A stretch of 39,576 nt of DNA from an uncultured Gammaproteobacteria bacterium (GTDB lineage: Bacteria > Pseudomonadota > Gammaproteobacteria > Steroidobacterales > Woeseiaceae): NCBI GenBank assembly GCA_913063505.1, contig CAJXYT010000010.1, positions 1-39,576 of the forward strand, in the 5' to 3' direction. This document shows positions 15,420 to 24,303 of this stretch, in pieces (positions within the stretch are counted from its first letter, which is position 1; every line of letters starts with the position of its first letter). Under the pieces are notes generated by a model, which made no database searches, was not told where the DNA came from, and saw only the letters and a program-made list of their open reading frames with translations. The position numbers and the translations under genes are program-made.

Positions 15420-17492
15420 TTAGAACTTCATTTCAATCGTTACGCCAAACTGTCGTGGGTCACCGAAGCGCGTATACAAGGTGTCCGGGAAATCTGGCGG
15501 CTCATTCCCAAAGAAGAAACCTCGGACAGCGTATTCCCTGTTGAACAAGTTTCGACCCCACAACGATATTAGCCAATTCTCGTTTTCATATCCGATCCGA
15601 GCATTCACCAATCTGAAGGAATTCGATTTCTGGTCATGACTTGCCGAAAAGTAGAATTCGTCTTTGGCTGTTGCATCAACTCTTGCAAACATTCCGCTCT
15701 CGGAGCGATACGCTATGCCACCTGCCAAAGTATAGGCTGGCGCGTGAACCTGCTCACGGCCCAACAACGGATCGATACCCAGATCCGGCGGTACCTTCTT
15801 GAACGCGCCATCAAGCAATCCAAGATTTACGTATAACTCCCAGTCTCGATGCGGTGCCCAACTCAATTCAGCCTCTACGCCGAACATTCGTGACTCGTCG
15901 ACGTTCAGCGTGGCGAAGTCAAACGTTGTTGGGTCGCCCGGGGTCAGCTGAAACGACGTACGCACTTGCTGATCGACTCGCCATTGATGAAACACCGATG
16001 CATTCAGAAACAGTGACTGATTTAGGAGGGCGGTCTTGATGCCGATTTCTACCATCCAAAGCGCCTCGTTATCATAAAATCGAACGTTATCTGGCACCGC
16101 ACCAAGATTGAACCCACTGGCCTTGTAGCCCTTGGATAGACTAGCGAATGCAGCGACCGAATCAGTGAAATCATGAACAATGCCTATCTCGCCGCCCCAT
16201 AAACTCTCAGATGGGTCCGCCGTCAAATCCTCAGTGTCGTGATATTCCGTCGATCGCCGTTCGACTCTCAGACCAGCAGAGATCTGCGTATCACTATTAA
16301 TCTCATTATTGTATTGCCCAAACAGAGACATGTTCGTTGCCTTATAGCCACTGTCAAACGCGTAATCCAGAGTGCTCGAATAATCATAAAGCGGGTCGTA
16401 GTAATTTCCTCGATCCAGTTTCGCGAGTTCATCAGTCAAACTAAGCGCGTACACACCAAATAACCAATGCTGCGTCGCATAACGAAACTCCTGACTCAAC
16501 GTACGACGCTTACGATCATTAAACGCTTCATAGTCGTAGGTAACAGGACCCCAGCTATCATCGTTTCCCCAATCGGCGTCATAGCTGAAATTGATGTCGG
16601 AATTTGCGGCGGCAGTAATCGATGTTAGAGAGCCGCTGCCAAATTCATTCCAATCCAAACGCACGGATGCGCCGATGCTCTCCTGAGCATCCTTGCCGGG
16701 CTTATCGGACAACATTATGTAACTGTTATCGAGAGCAAAAGCGTCGTAGCCATTGTCGATATTGGAATACATCACAGCGATGTTGGCTTCGAAATTAGCA
16801 CTCTTCGCGAACCGTAATCGGGCGCGAATCGTGGACTCATCCCGGCCGTTTGTATCATTAGAATTCAGATAAGTATTATTCCTGAAGCCATCGCTTTCAT
16901 GCTTGTGAGCACTGAGTCTGAACGTTGCAGAAGCACTCTCGTTGAGCGCTCCACCGAATGCCGCTCCCACCGAAAATGCATTGTCCCCGGCAACACCAAT
17001 CTGAACTCGGCCGCTCTGTTCGGCTGATGGTTCAGTCGAACGCATATAGATAAGACCGCCAAGCGCGTTCGCGCCGTAACGGCTGCCTTGAGGCCCTCGT
17101 AATACCTCGATCGACTGCATGTCGAACAATGTGGCGATAGTACCGATACCGCTAAAGTCGATATCATCTATGAGGAAACCGATCGACGGGTTCGGTGCGC
17201 CCTCATATTGTGACGTTTCTCCTACACCCCTTATCTGGAAATACCGCGCCCGGTTTCCATCGCCGGACCAGTTCAGGTTTGGCACCAGATTCACAAGCTC
17301 CTCGAAATGCTGGACAGCCGTTTCTTTAATGAATTCGGCGTCCATGATCATCACACTTGATGGGATTTCTGTCGCAGGACGCCCGCGAAAATCGGCGGTG
17401 ACGATGATCTCGTCCATAATAGCGTCCGCGGCTAACGCCTGCGAGCCGATAAGGCATGTAGCTAAGAGCCACTGATGGGTCTTTGTAGTCAA
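15420..17492 (-). CDS. TonB-dependent outer membrane receptor, probably for thiamine
   Basis: 690 residues. Signal peptide 1-21 (ending ALA), TonB box DEIIVTA (27-33), a plug domain with IEVLRGPQGSRYGANALGG, then a 22-strand-type beta barrel ending in the terminal MKF with C-terminal Phe. It starts at a TTG (17492) only 4-6 bases downstream of the AGGAAGGA ribosome binding site, which belongs to the 3' end of the TPP riboswitch, so thiamine diphosphate should block translation. Being under this riboswitch and next to pnuT suggests thiamine or a thiamine precursor/derivative is carried across the outer membrane. Confidence 0.92.
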   Translation of the reverse strand: MTTKTHQWLLATCLIGSQALAADAIMDEIIVTADFRGRPATEIPSSVMIMDAEFIKETAVQHFEELVNLVPNLNWSGDGNRARYFQIRGVGETSQYEGAPNPSIGFLIDDIDFSGIGTIATLFDMQSIEVLRGPQGSRYGANALGGLIYMRSTEPSAEQSGRVQIGVAGDNAFSVGAAFGGALNESASATFRLSAHKHESDGFRNNTYLNSNDTNGRDESTIRARLRFAKSANFEANIAVMYSNIDNGYDAFALDNSYIMLSDKPGKDAQESIGASVRLDWNEFGSGSLTSITAAANSDINFSYDADWGNDDSWGPVTYDYEAFNDRKRRTLSQEFRYATQHWLFGVYALSLTDELAKLDRGNYYDPLYDYSSTLDYAFDSGYKATNMSLFGQYNNEINSDTQISAGLRVERRSTEYHDTEDLTADPSESLWGGEIGIVHDFTDSVAAFASLSKGYKASGFNLGAVPDNVRFYDNEALWMVEIGIKTALLNQSLFLNASVFHQWRVDQQVRTSFQLTPGDPTTFDFATLNVDESRMFGVEAELSWAPHRDWELYVNLGLLDGAFKKVPPDLGIDPLLGREQVHAPAYTLAGGIAYRSESGMFARVDATAKDEFYFSASHDQKSNSFRLVNARIGYENENWLISLWGRNLFNREYAVRGFFFGNEPPDFPDTLYTRFGDPRQFGVTIEMKF

Positions 17493-17493
17493 A

Positions 17494-17577
17494 ATTTCCT
17501 TCCTACGCCGGTATTAGCCGGATCAGGTTCTAAGGGTTCTCGGTACGAGTCTCAGGCCAGAAGGCCACCCCTGTAAT
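17494..17577 (-). promoter_or_regulatory. TPP riboswitch (THI element)
   Basis: Read on the minus strand, all conserved blocks are present in order: GGGGTGGC, CTGAGA in the pyrimidine-sensing arm, ACCCTT then GAACCTGATC, and GGCTAATACCGGCGTAGGAAGGAA at the end. P1 is closed by AAATT/AATTT. The ribosome binding site of the following TTG start is in the 3' side of the aptamer, so ligand binding would hide it directly; no separate terminator hairpin is seen. Confidence 0.95.
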
Positions 17578-17588
17578 TTATGCTTTGT

Positions 17589-18449
17589 CTATTTTAGTCG
17601 AGCTATCAGAGCTGATGTGTCCCAACGCTGACCACCGAGATCCTGCACTTCACTGAAAAATATATCAACCAATTTCGTGAGTTCCAATGTGGCTCCGTTG
17701 CTGGTCGCCTCATCGAGCGCGATAGCCAAGTCTTTGCGCATCAAATCAACAGCGAAACCAAAATCGAATTCATCATTTATCATTGTTTGCCAACGATTTG
17801 ACATTTGCCACGATCCCGCGGCGCCTCCTGAGATCGCCTCAGCTACCACCGCGCGGTCCAAACCTGCCTTCTTCGCAAAATGCAGGCCTTCAGCCAATCC
17901 CTGAACCACTCCTGTAAGACAAATCTGATTGACCATCTTCGCAAGCTGTCCCGACCCGACCGGACCAATCAGTGTAATCGCCTTGGAATAGGAATCTATG
18001 ACGGGGGCTGCGCGCTCAAAAGTAGCAGCGTCGCCGCCGACCATCACCGACAGTTGTCCATTTTCGGCACCCGCCTGGCCACCAGAGACCGGTGCATCAA
18101 GAAAATCAACGCCCTTGGACTCCGCCGTGACCGCGACTTCACGAGCGATGGTTGCTGACGCAGTAGTGTGGTCGACGATAACCGAACCTTCTGCAATCGA
18201 GCTGAGGACACCGTCGCTGCCAAGCAGTACATCGCGAACGTCATTATCATTACCCACGCAGGAGAAAACGATCTCGGCATCTCGAGCCGCGGCTGCAGGC
18301 GTTGATGCCGACTGCCCCTTATTCTCTAAACACCAAGCTGCAGCTTTGGATGCGGTTCGGTTATACACCGTAACCTCGTAATTATTTTTCGCAAGATAAG
18401 CTGCCATTGGATACCCCATGACACCAAGACCTATAAAAGCTACTTTCAT
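17589..18449 (-). CDS. NAD(P)-binding beta-hydroxyacid dehydrogenase (3-hydroxyisobutyrate / tartronate semialdehyde reductase family)
   Basis: 286 residues. N-terminal Rossmann motif GLGVMG (7-12), substrate-binding DAPVSGG (118-124) and the catalytic-lysine region GSGQLAKMVNQ (K171) are signatures of the 3-hydroxyisobutyrate dehydrogenase/GarR family. It oxidises or reduces a small 3-hydroxy acid; the exact substrate is not decidable here. I chose the ATG at 18449, with AGGAAATCAG just upstream; an in-frame extension to 18494 adds a basic stretch without homology. It ends 11 bases before the TPP aptamer, so it is not part of the thiamine operon by regulation. A MaoC hydratase lies upstream in the same direction. 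Confidence 0.9.
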   Translation of the reverse strand: MKVAFIGLGVMGYPMAAYLAKNNYEVTVYNRTASKAAAWCLENKGQSASTPAAAARDAEIVFSCVGNDNDVRDVLLGSDGVLSSIAEGSVIVDHTTASATIAREVAVTAESKGVDFLDAPVSGGQAGAENGQLSVMVGGDAATFERAAPVIDSYSKAITLIGPVGSGQLAKMVNQICLTGVVQGLAEGLHFAKKAGLDRAVVAEAISGGAAGSWQMSNRWQTMINDEFDFGFAVDLMRKDLAIALDEATSNGATLELTKLVDIFFSEVQDLGGQRWDTSALIARLK

Positions 18450-18521
18450 TCTGATTTCCTTTGAATTTTTCCTACGTGAACGCAGCTCTTTCACTTCTGC
18501 ATTGACAATAATTTTACTTAT

Positions 18522-19379
18522 TCAACTCGCCAGTATGCACTTACCGTTACGAAGAACGATCGTATCACGGTCTTTAACGGTGCATCGGAACGAAACGACG
18601 TTTCCGTCTTGCCACATATCGGTTGTGATGACGTCACCCGGTACGACAGGAGAAGTAAAGCGAGCGTCAAAGCTCTCGATCAGAGTGTAGTCGTAATCGC
18701 AAATACTCTTAAGAATCGCGCGACATGCAATCCCATAGCTGCACATACCGTGCAAAATTGGTCTATCGAAGCCAGCTTTCGCAGCTTCCCTGGGATCTGC
18801 ATGCAGAGGATTGCGATCGCCGGTCAGCCGGAATAACAAGGCCTGATCTTCACGCGTTGACAGATCGCAACTCAAATCCGGATCGCGTCGTGGAGCACGG
18901 TGCGGCCGTGGTCCTTTACCGTTCGGTCCGCCAAACCCGCCATCACCCCGGGCCATAACGGTGCAACCAAGAGTAAACAGCACAGTATCATCGCTCGCCA
19001 GTCGCCCCTCTGCTTCGAACAGGAATAACGCACCTTTGCGCGGCCCCCAATCAAATACGTCAGAGATTCTTTTGTTGATTAAAAGATCGGCTTTTGGTGG
19101 CAACGGACGATGCAACTGCATACGCTGTTCTGAGTGCAGTACTTGGCTAAAATCCCAGCCAAGTCCAGGCGGGAACATATCGGGCACCAAAACGGTCGCG
19201 AATGTTGGCACCGTCTTAAAGATTTTTCCCTGTTCGTAGACATAAGGCAATTCTTTCAGGTCAAGCGGGTCCAGCCCCATTCCCACGCTCAGCGCATAAA
19301 GAATGGCACCGGAATCGTCGTAGCTCAGAGGAAGGTCGACGACTTCCGTCGCCATAAGCTTATCGTAATTAAGTGGCAT
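18522..19379 (-). CDS. MaoC-type (R)-specific enoyl-CoA hydratase 2
   Basis: 285 residues in two hot-dog halves. The C-terminal half carries the hydratase-2 motif TGDRNPLHADP with catalytic D188 and H193 and N190, followed by FDRPILHGMCSYG. The N-terminal half resembles the non-catalytic half of peroxisomal multifunctional enzyme hydratase domains (YALSVGMG start). It hydrates trans-2-enoyl-CoA to (R)-3-hydroxyacyl-CoA, in fatty acid or sterol side-chain breakdown or PHA supply. Next gene downstream is a hydroxyacid dehydrogenase, so a branched acyl/valine-type pathway is possible but not shown. Confidence 0.92.
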   Translation of the reverse strand: MPLNYDKLMATEVVDLPLSYDDSGAILYALSVGMGLDPLDLKELPYVYEQGKIFKTVPTFATVLVPDMFPPGLGWDFSQVLHSEQRMQLHRPLPPKADLLINKRISDVFDWGPRKGALFLFEAEGRLASDDTVLFTLGCTVMARGDGGFGGPNGKGPRPHRAPRRDPDLSCDLSTREDQALLFRLTGDRNPLHADPREAAKAGFDRPILHGMCSYGIACRAILKSICDYDYTLIESFDARFTSPVVPGDVITTDMWQDGNVVSFRCTVKDRDTIVLRNGKCILAS

Positions 19380-19653
19380 TATTCATCCAGTTATCAATTG
19401 CCGTAATTGTACCGGACTTGCATAAGAAATTGGCCCTTTCAATAGTGGGCCTACATTCCATCAGGTATTGGACAATTCATCGATAAAGGATGTTATTTTT
19501 AGCCCAAGATTATGCTTGATGGGGCAATCCTTAAGGAAGGAGCGAGATAGTGATTTCATTCTTATTACCGCCAATTCTCGTACATTGATAGTGCCTGAAC
19601 CGCTATGCTGACGTATTATTGAACTCCAGAGCGAATTAGACATCGAAATCATA

Positions 19654-20439
19654 ATGAAAGCTAACTCTACCCTCGCCGCAGTGGCACTTTTCGCACTGCT
19701 ACTGAACAGCACCGCAGAAGCCGCAACCCGCGAAGAAAAGCGCGTTGGGGACTCCGCCGATGTCCTTGAGCAGCTACTTCGAATTCCGGAGAAAACGGTA
19801 CCGCAGGCACTGCTTTCCCGCGCCTATGCCGTCGCCGTCATTCCGAATGTCATCAAAGCCGCCTTCGGACTGGGCGCCCGACGTGGCAAAGGAATAATCG
19901 TTATTCGTCAGGACGATAATTCCTGGAGTAATCCGGCGTTCGTTACACTCACAGGCGGCAGCGTTGGCTGGCAGGTTGGCGCACAATCGACCGACATTAT
20001 TTTGGTGTTTAAGACGCGTAAAGGCGTAGAGGGCATTGAAAACGGGCGCCTTACCTTAGGTGCAGACGCCTCCATCGCGGCCGGTCCAATCGGACGGCAT
20101 ACTGGAATCTCGACGGACATCGAGTTCCAGTCTGAAGTGTATTCCTATTCTCGTAGCCGCGGACTTTTTGCCGGCGTTTCCCTTGAGGGTACTGGTGTGA
20201 CGATGGACCGAAAAGCGAACGCCGCATTCTACGATTCGATTAGCATAACACCGGAACGTATTTTTGTTAGCTCGCCCAATATCGCTCCGGATATTGCGAA
20301 TACATTCGTGCAAATTCTCACAACGCAGACGAGCCAATTGCCTACCCAGCCAGGCATGAACATCAAGGACACGATCCGCGCACCAGATGAAGCTACGGAG
20401 CCCCGGATATTTGGCATGCCAGACAGCAGTAGCAATTAA
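19654..20439 (+). CDS. SYLF-domain (Ysc84-like) lipid-binding protein, exported
   Basis: 261 residues. Signal peptide 1-23 ending AEA, then a SYLF/Ysc84 domain: IPNVIKAAFGLGARRGKG, SNPAFVTLTGGSVGWQVGAQSTDIILVF, and YSYSRSRGLFAGVSLEGTGV. In eukaryotes the domain binds phosphoinositides; in bacteria it occurs in envelope proteins of unknown function. The C-terminal 40 residues are polar. It precedes an MscS channel gene by 39 bases in the same direction, suggesting a shared envelope-stress role, by inference. Confidence 0.92.
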   Translation: MKANSTLAAVALFALLLNSTAEAATREEKRVGDSADVLEQLLRIPEKTVPQALLSRAYAVAVIPNVIKAAFGLGARRGKGIIVIRQDDNSWSNPAFVTLTGGSVGWQVGAQSTDIILVFKTRKGVEGIENGRLTLGADASIAAGPIGRHTGISTDIEFQSEVYSYSRSRGLFAGVSLEGTGVTMDRKANAAFYDSISITPERIFVSSPNIAPDIANTFVQILTTQTSQLPTQPGMNIKDTIRAPDEATEPRIFGMPDSSSN

Positions 20440-20478
20440 TGGCTCGTCAAATAACAAAAATGACCCTAGCCAAGTGTT

Positions 20479-21561
20479 ATGACTCTGACTGAGCTCATCG
20501 CACAGGTTCAGCAGCTCGCCGAACTCATCGGACCCAACGTCTATCTGCAAGCGGCCATTATCGCCGCAGCCTTTATCGTCGTTGGTAAGATCGCAGACTG
20601 GGTTATTTCTGGAATCATTAGTCGCTTCGCGCGCCGCTCAACAAACGATTTTGACGACCAGTTGGTCAGCCTCGTACACAAACCCATTTTTATGTCATTT
20701 GTGCTGCTGGGACTGTCTCTTGGCGCGCGCCGGCTCGGCCTTCCCGATGTCCCGACCTTTATTACTATCGGTATTCTGAAAACCCTCGCGATTTTCGTTT
20801 GGTACAGCACGTTCATGAGTTTGATGAGCCTGGTCGTCAGTGTTTTTTCCAAAACCCGGGATCGCAAGATCGTCCAGACCGGAATGCTACCGCTACTGCA
20901 CAACGTGATGAAAATTATTGTGTTTGCGTTGGCCGTTTACTTTCTTTTTCTTGCCTGGAACATCGATGTTACCGCTTGGTTAGCATCCGCCGGAATCGTT
21001 GGCTTAGCGCTAAGTTTCGCGGCTAAAGACACTTTGTCGAATCTGTTCGCTGGCGTCTCTATAATAATGGACTCACCGTACAAGGCCGGCGATTTTATTA
21101 TTCTGGATACGGGTGAACGTGGTCTCGTCACCGATATTGGTCTTCGTAGTACTCGAATCCTGACGCAAGACGATGTCGAAATCACCGTGCCAAACGGCAT
21201 TATCGGAAATGGTAAGATCATCAACGAGGCTGGTGGGCCGCCAGCACAGCATCGTATTCGGGCTGCCATTGGCGTTGCCTATGGCAGCGACCTCGATCAG
21301 GTCATTGCAGTTTTGAGTGCAGTAGCTGCAAAGCATCCCGAGATACTGGATACCCCTGAACCACGCGTGCGATTCAGAACGTTCGGCGACTCGAGTCTTA
21401 ATTTTGAACTATTGGGTTGGATCGCACAGCCTGTTGATCGCGGGCGTGTAACTCACGAACTCAACTGTGCGATTTACAGGGCGTTAAACGAAAATGAAAT
21501 TAGTATTCCATTCCCACAAAGAGACTTGCATGTACGGTCCATGCCCGAGAAAAACGACTAA
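20479..21561 (+). CDS. MscS-family mechanosensitive ion channel
   Basis: 360 residues. Several N-terminal helices, then the pore helix and MscS domain: WLASAGIVGLALSFAAKDTLSNLFAGVSIIMDSPYKAGDFI (about 169-209), with the Gly/Ala-rich TM3 pattern, then a beta domain containing RSTRILTQDDVEITVPNG and a C-terminal alpha/beta part. It releases solutes under hypo-osmotic shock. It has five or so membrane segments rather than the three of E. coli MscS. Confidence 0.92.
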   Translation: MTLTELIAQVQQLAELIGPNVYLQAAIIAAAFIVVGKIADWVISGIISRFARRSTNDFDDQLVSLVHKPIFMSFVLLGLSLGARRLGLPDVPTFITIGILKTLAIFVWYSTFMSLMSLVVSVFSKTRDRKIVQTGMLPLLHNVMKIIVFALAVYFLFLAWNIDVTAWLASAGIVGLALSFAAKDTLSNLFAGVSIIMDSPYKAGDFIILDTGERGLVTDIGLRSTRILTQDDVEITVPNGIIGNGKIINEAGGPPAQHRIRAAIGVAYGSDLDQVIAVLSAVAAKHPEILDTPEPRVRFRTFGDSSLNFELLGWIAQPVDRGRVTHELNCAIYRALNENEISIPFPQRDLHVRSMPEKND

Positions 21562-21606
21562 AAATTATGTTAAAAATATTGAAAATTAATAAAACATAGA
21601 GGAAGC

Positions 21607-22389
21607 ATGACCAATCTTTCACTGAAAAATAAACGCATATTAATCACGGGCGGTTCGCAAGGAGTTGGTTTTGCAATTGCAAGAGCGTGTTGCAATTTGG
21701 GTGCTCAACATCTTGTGATCATCGGCAGAGATGAGGCTAAAGGCCAGGCTGCAGCCAATCAGCTGTCCACTGACAGTTCGAAAACAACTTTTTTTAGTGC
21801 TGACCTCGCCAATGAAGATGCGGCGAATACAGTTTTTGATTTCGCGCGCCAGGAGATGGGGGGTGTGGACGGCTTGGTGAATGCTGCTGGTATAACCACG
21901 CGTGGCTCATTTCTGGATGGCAAGCTGGAAGATTGGGATCGACTCTTTGCCATCAATGCGCGTGCGCCCTTTTTTCTAATGCAAGCTTTTATTCGTCAGG
22001 CCCTAGATGTTGGTCAGGCTGGGTCAATTGTAAACATCTCGTCGATGCACACCTATTGCGGCCTCCCCGAGGTTGCAATGTACGCGGGATCAAAAGCGGC
22101 GATCACCACTTTAACAAAAAATGCAGCAAATGCGCATTTACAGGACAGGATACGTGCAAACGCCATTGCAATGGGGTGGGCTGCCACACCTGCTGAACAG
22201 GACATGCAGGCGAATAAGCTTGGCAAGGGGAAGGGCTGGGTCGAAGATATTGCGTCGCAACTACCCCTTGGACGACTGCTTGATGTCTCTGAAGTCGCAA
22301 ATCTCGCGGTTTACCTGTTAAGTGATATGTCGGGACTACAGACCGGTACGATTATCGATTTAGAACAAAAAGTAATGGGGGCAATATAA
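21607..22389 (+). CDS. SDR-family oxidoreductase (sugar/polyol dehydrogenase-like)
   Basis: 260 residues with classical short-chain dehydrogenase features: NAD(P)-binding TGGSQGVG (14-21), NAAG near 92-95, and the catalytic S145/S146, Y159, K163 (YAGSK). Ribosome binding site GAGGAAGC is directly before the ATG. It is first gene of the 21607-28184 catabolic island. From its neighbours it probably oxidises a sugar or polyol, but SDR sequence alone does not fix substrate. The stop is followed by an unusually placed start for the next gene. Confidence 0.88.
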   Translation: MTNLSLKNKRILITGGSQGVGFAIARACCNLGAQHLVIIGRDEAKGQAAANQLSTDSSKTTFFSADLANEDAANTVFDFARQEMGGVDGLVNAAGITTRGSFLDGKLEDWDRLFAINARAPFFLMQAFIRQALDVGQAGSIVNISSMHTYCGLPEVAMYAGSKAAITTLTKNAANAHLQDRIRANAIAMGWAATPAEQDMQANKLGKGKGWVEDIASQLPLGRLLDVSEVANLAVYLLSDMSGLQTGTIIDLEQKVMGAI

Positions 22390-22493
22390 TTAGCATATCT
22401 AACTCAGGGCAAGAATACGGCGTCGATAGTCAAGAATATCCAATTGATGCGCCGGTATTAAATTCGAAAAATATCATTTGTTTACCTGAGAGT

Positions 22494-23960
22494 GTGCAGC
22501 GGCCGCAATATGATCGCGGGAACCTTTCGCCAAGTATAGTGCATCTTGGAAGTGGTGCTTTTCACCGTACTCATTTGATGGATTTTCACGAAGACGCGCT
22601 CGAGCATCAGTTTGGAGCGTGGGGGGTAATCGGTATCAATTTGAGGGCGCCGGATATCGGTGCTGTTCTGGCGCCGCAGGAGGGGCTTTATTGTCGGCAG
22701 CTTCGTTTCGGTGATGAGCATCAAACCAGATTGATAGGCGGATTATTGGGGGGGATGAGTGTGTCTCATCTGAATGAACCAATGCGCCGTCAATCTGTTC
22801 GGAAAACATTAGAGGCGGTTGTCGCGCCGGAGATCAGAATTGTTTCAATGACTGTCACGGAAAAGGGCTATTGTCATGCTCCCTCTACCGGCGTTTTGCA
22901 AGAGGGTCATCATGACATTCTTCATGATATTGAGCACCCGCGCTACCCTTTGTCAGTACCGGGTTTTGTGCTTGAAGTTATTCAAATGCGTTTGGACTTA
23001 AGTCAGGTTCCGCCCACCTTTATCAGTTGCGACAATGTGCCAGCCAACGGTAAGACTCTGAAAAACTGTGTTTTGAAATTAGCTGAGCAGGTATGTCCTG
23101 ATCTTGTTCCACGTATCGCTAATGAAGTAATTTTTTTAAGCACAATGGTGGATCGCATTGTGCCTGCAACGCGAGAGCAGGATATGTCGGAGTTTCAGTC
23201 TTGGGCCGGTGTTTCAGATGCTGCTTTGGTAGTTGGTGAGCCTTATCGTATGTGGGTTATTGAAGATGATAAGCGCGCGCAATTGCCTGCTTGGCATGAG
23301 GTGGGTGCGCTCATCACGAATAATGTGCACGATTATGAATTAGTTAAAATGCGGGCTGTTAATGGCATGCAGACAGCTCTTGCCCACTTAGGTCATCTCT
23401 CGAACTTCAAATACATGTCCGATGTTCTCGATAACGAGACTTTGCGCGAATTTGGCAGAACTTTAATCATGAAAGAAGTTCTACCTAACCTGCCGCAGGT
23501 TAATGGGCTTGAGCCTGAGGACTATGTAAATGAGACGGTTAATCGGTTGGCGAATACAGCTATCGGACATCGCACAGCACAAATTTCGACTGATGGATCG
23601 CAGAAGATACGCCATAGATTACTTGACCCCCTATATGATGCATTCAAAGTTGGTATGCCGAGGGATGGTTTAACTATCGTCGTAGCAGCCTGGCTCATGC
23701 ACATGTTTAAGTTAGGTGGAGATGCAGATCAAAAGGAGATCTCAGACCCTTTTTTGTCAGTCGCGATAAAGGTGCGGGGGGAATCGGAAAACAACCTATC
23801 TTACTTCATTGACGAATTGCTGAAGGAGCGCACTGTGTTTCCACAATGGGTGAATGAAGTTCCCAATTTAGTCGGTGAGTTCAAGGCAATTGCTGCGCAA
23901 ATACAAGATCAGCAGATGGATAAGGTATTGCGCGAATATCTTAGTGCTCATCAACGCTAA
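22494..23960 (+). CDS. Mannitol dehydrogenase / fructuronate reductase family enzyme
   Basis: 488 residues from the GTG at 22494. IVHLGSGAFHRTH (Rossmann NAD motif, family hallmark), MTVTEKGYCH, SCDNVPANGKTLK, TMVDRIVPAT and the catalytic-lysine region KMRAVNGMQTALAHLG (K285) match the polyol-specific long-chain dehydrogenase family (MtlK, UxuB, UxaB). The start is doubtful: the same frame stays open back to the stop of the preceding SDR gene, and family-like residues (LNSKNIICLPE) lie before the GTG, yet no ATG, GTG or TTG precedes them. An ATT or ATA at 22389-22397 may start translation, or the short GTG version is real. It interconverts a ketose/ketouronate and a polyol/aldonate. Confidence 0.87.
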   Translation: MQRPQYDRGNLSPSIVHLGSGAFHRTHLMDFHEDALEHQFGAWGVIGINLRAPDIGAVLAPQEGLYCRQLRFGDEHQTRLIGGLLGGMSVSHLNEPMRRQSVRKTLEAVVAPEIRIVSMTVTEKGYCHAPSTGVLQEGHHDILHDIEHPRYPLSVPGFVLEVIQMRLDLSQVPPTFISCDNVPANGKTLKNCVLKLAEQVCPDLVPRIANEVIFLSTMVDRIVPATREQDMSEFQSWAGVSDAALVVGEPYRMWVIEDDKRAQLPAWHEVGALITNNVHDYELVKMRAVNGMQTALAHLGHLSNFKYMSDVLDNETLREFGRTLIMKEVLPNLPQVNGLEPEDYVNETVNRLANTAIGHRTAQISTDGSQKIRHRLLDPLYDAFKVGMPRDGLTIVVAAWLMHMFKLGGDADQKEISDPFLSVAIKVRGESENNLSYFIDELLKERTVFPQWVNEVPNLVGEFKAIAAQIQDQQMDKVLREYLSAHQR

Positions 23961-24303
23961 GCATGAGCGTACACTTTTGTGTATTACAGACAAAGAGTGA
24001 AGCCCAGCTGCGAGCTTTGGTAAGCACTTACCCTTTATTCGCGAAGTAAGGCTTGGTCATTTTAGGTTTCAGGTTCTGGCCACTGCGCTCCGCCAATTAT
24101 CTGATGATGAGTGTTGTAAGGCTCCGATCCTGAAAAAGTGACAACCTTTAGTAAGAAGCTGATTGAAACGAGAAGGCGGATCGAACTCACTTGGGGAATG
24201 AAACGAAAATCTAATTAAGTGCACCATTTGATGGTGGATTGACACACGCATATAGCGAAATTCTGTTTGCACCTCCAAAACTCTAACTGTTGAAAGGTAG
24301 AAA
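23961..24303. other. Spacer between mannitol dehydrogenase-type gene and iolC-type gene
   Basis: 343 bases with no convincing gene. A stretch open for about 48 codons (roughly 23998-24141) has no start codon and no family I recognise. It may hold a promoter for the downstream gene, but no good hexamer pair was seen. Confidence 0.45.

Noticed and set aside
17589-18494. Placing the hydroxyacid dehydrogenase in the TPP-regulated operon
   Set aside because: It lies upstream of the aptamer, so the riboswitch does not govern its translation.
19461-19712. Minus-strand frame in the spacer before the SYLF gene
   Set aside because: Overlaps the signal-peptide region of the SYLF gene and has no family features; the spacer probably holds divergent promoters.
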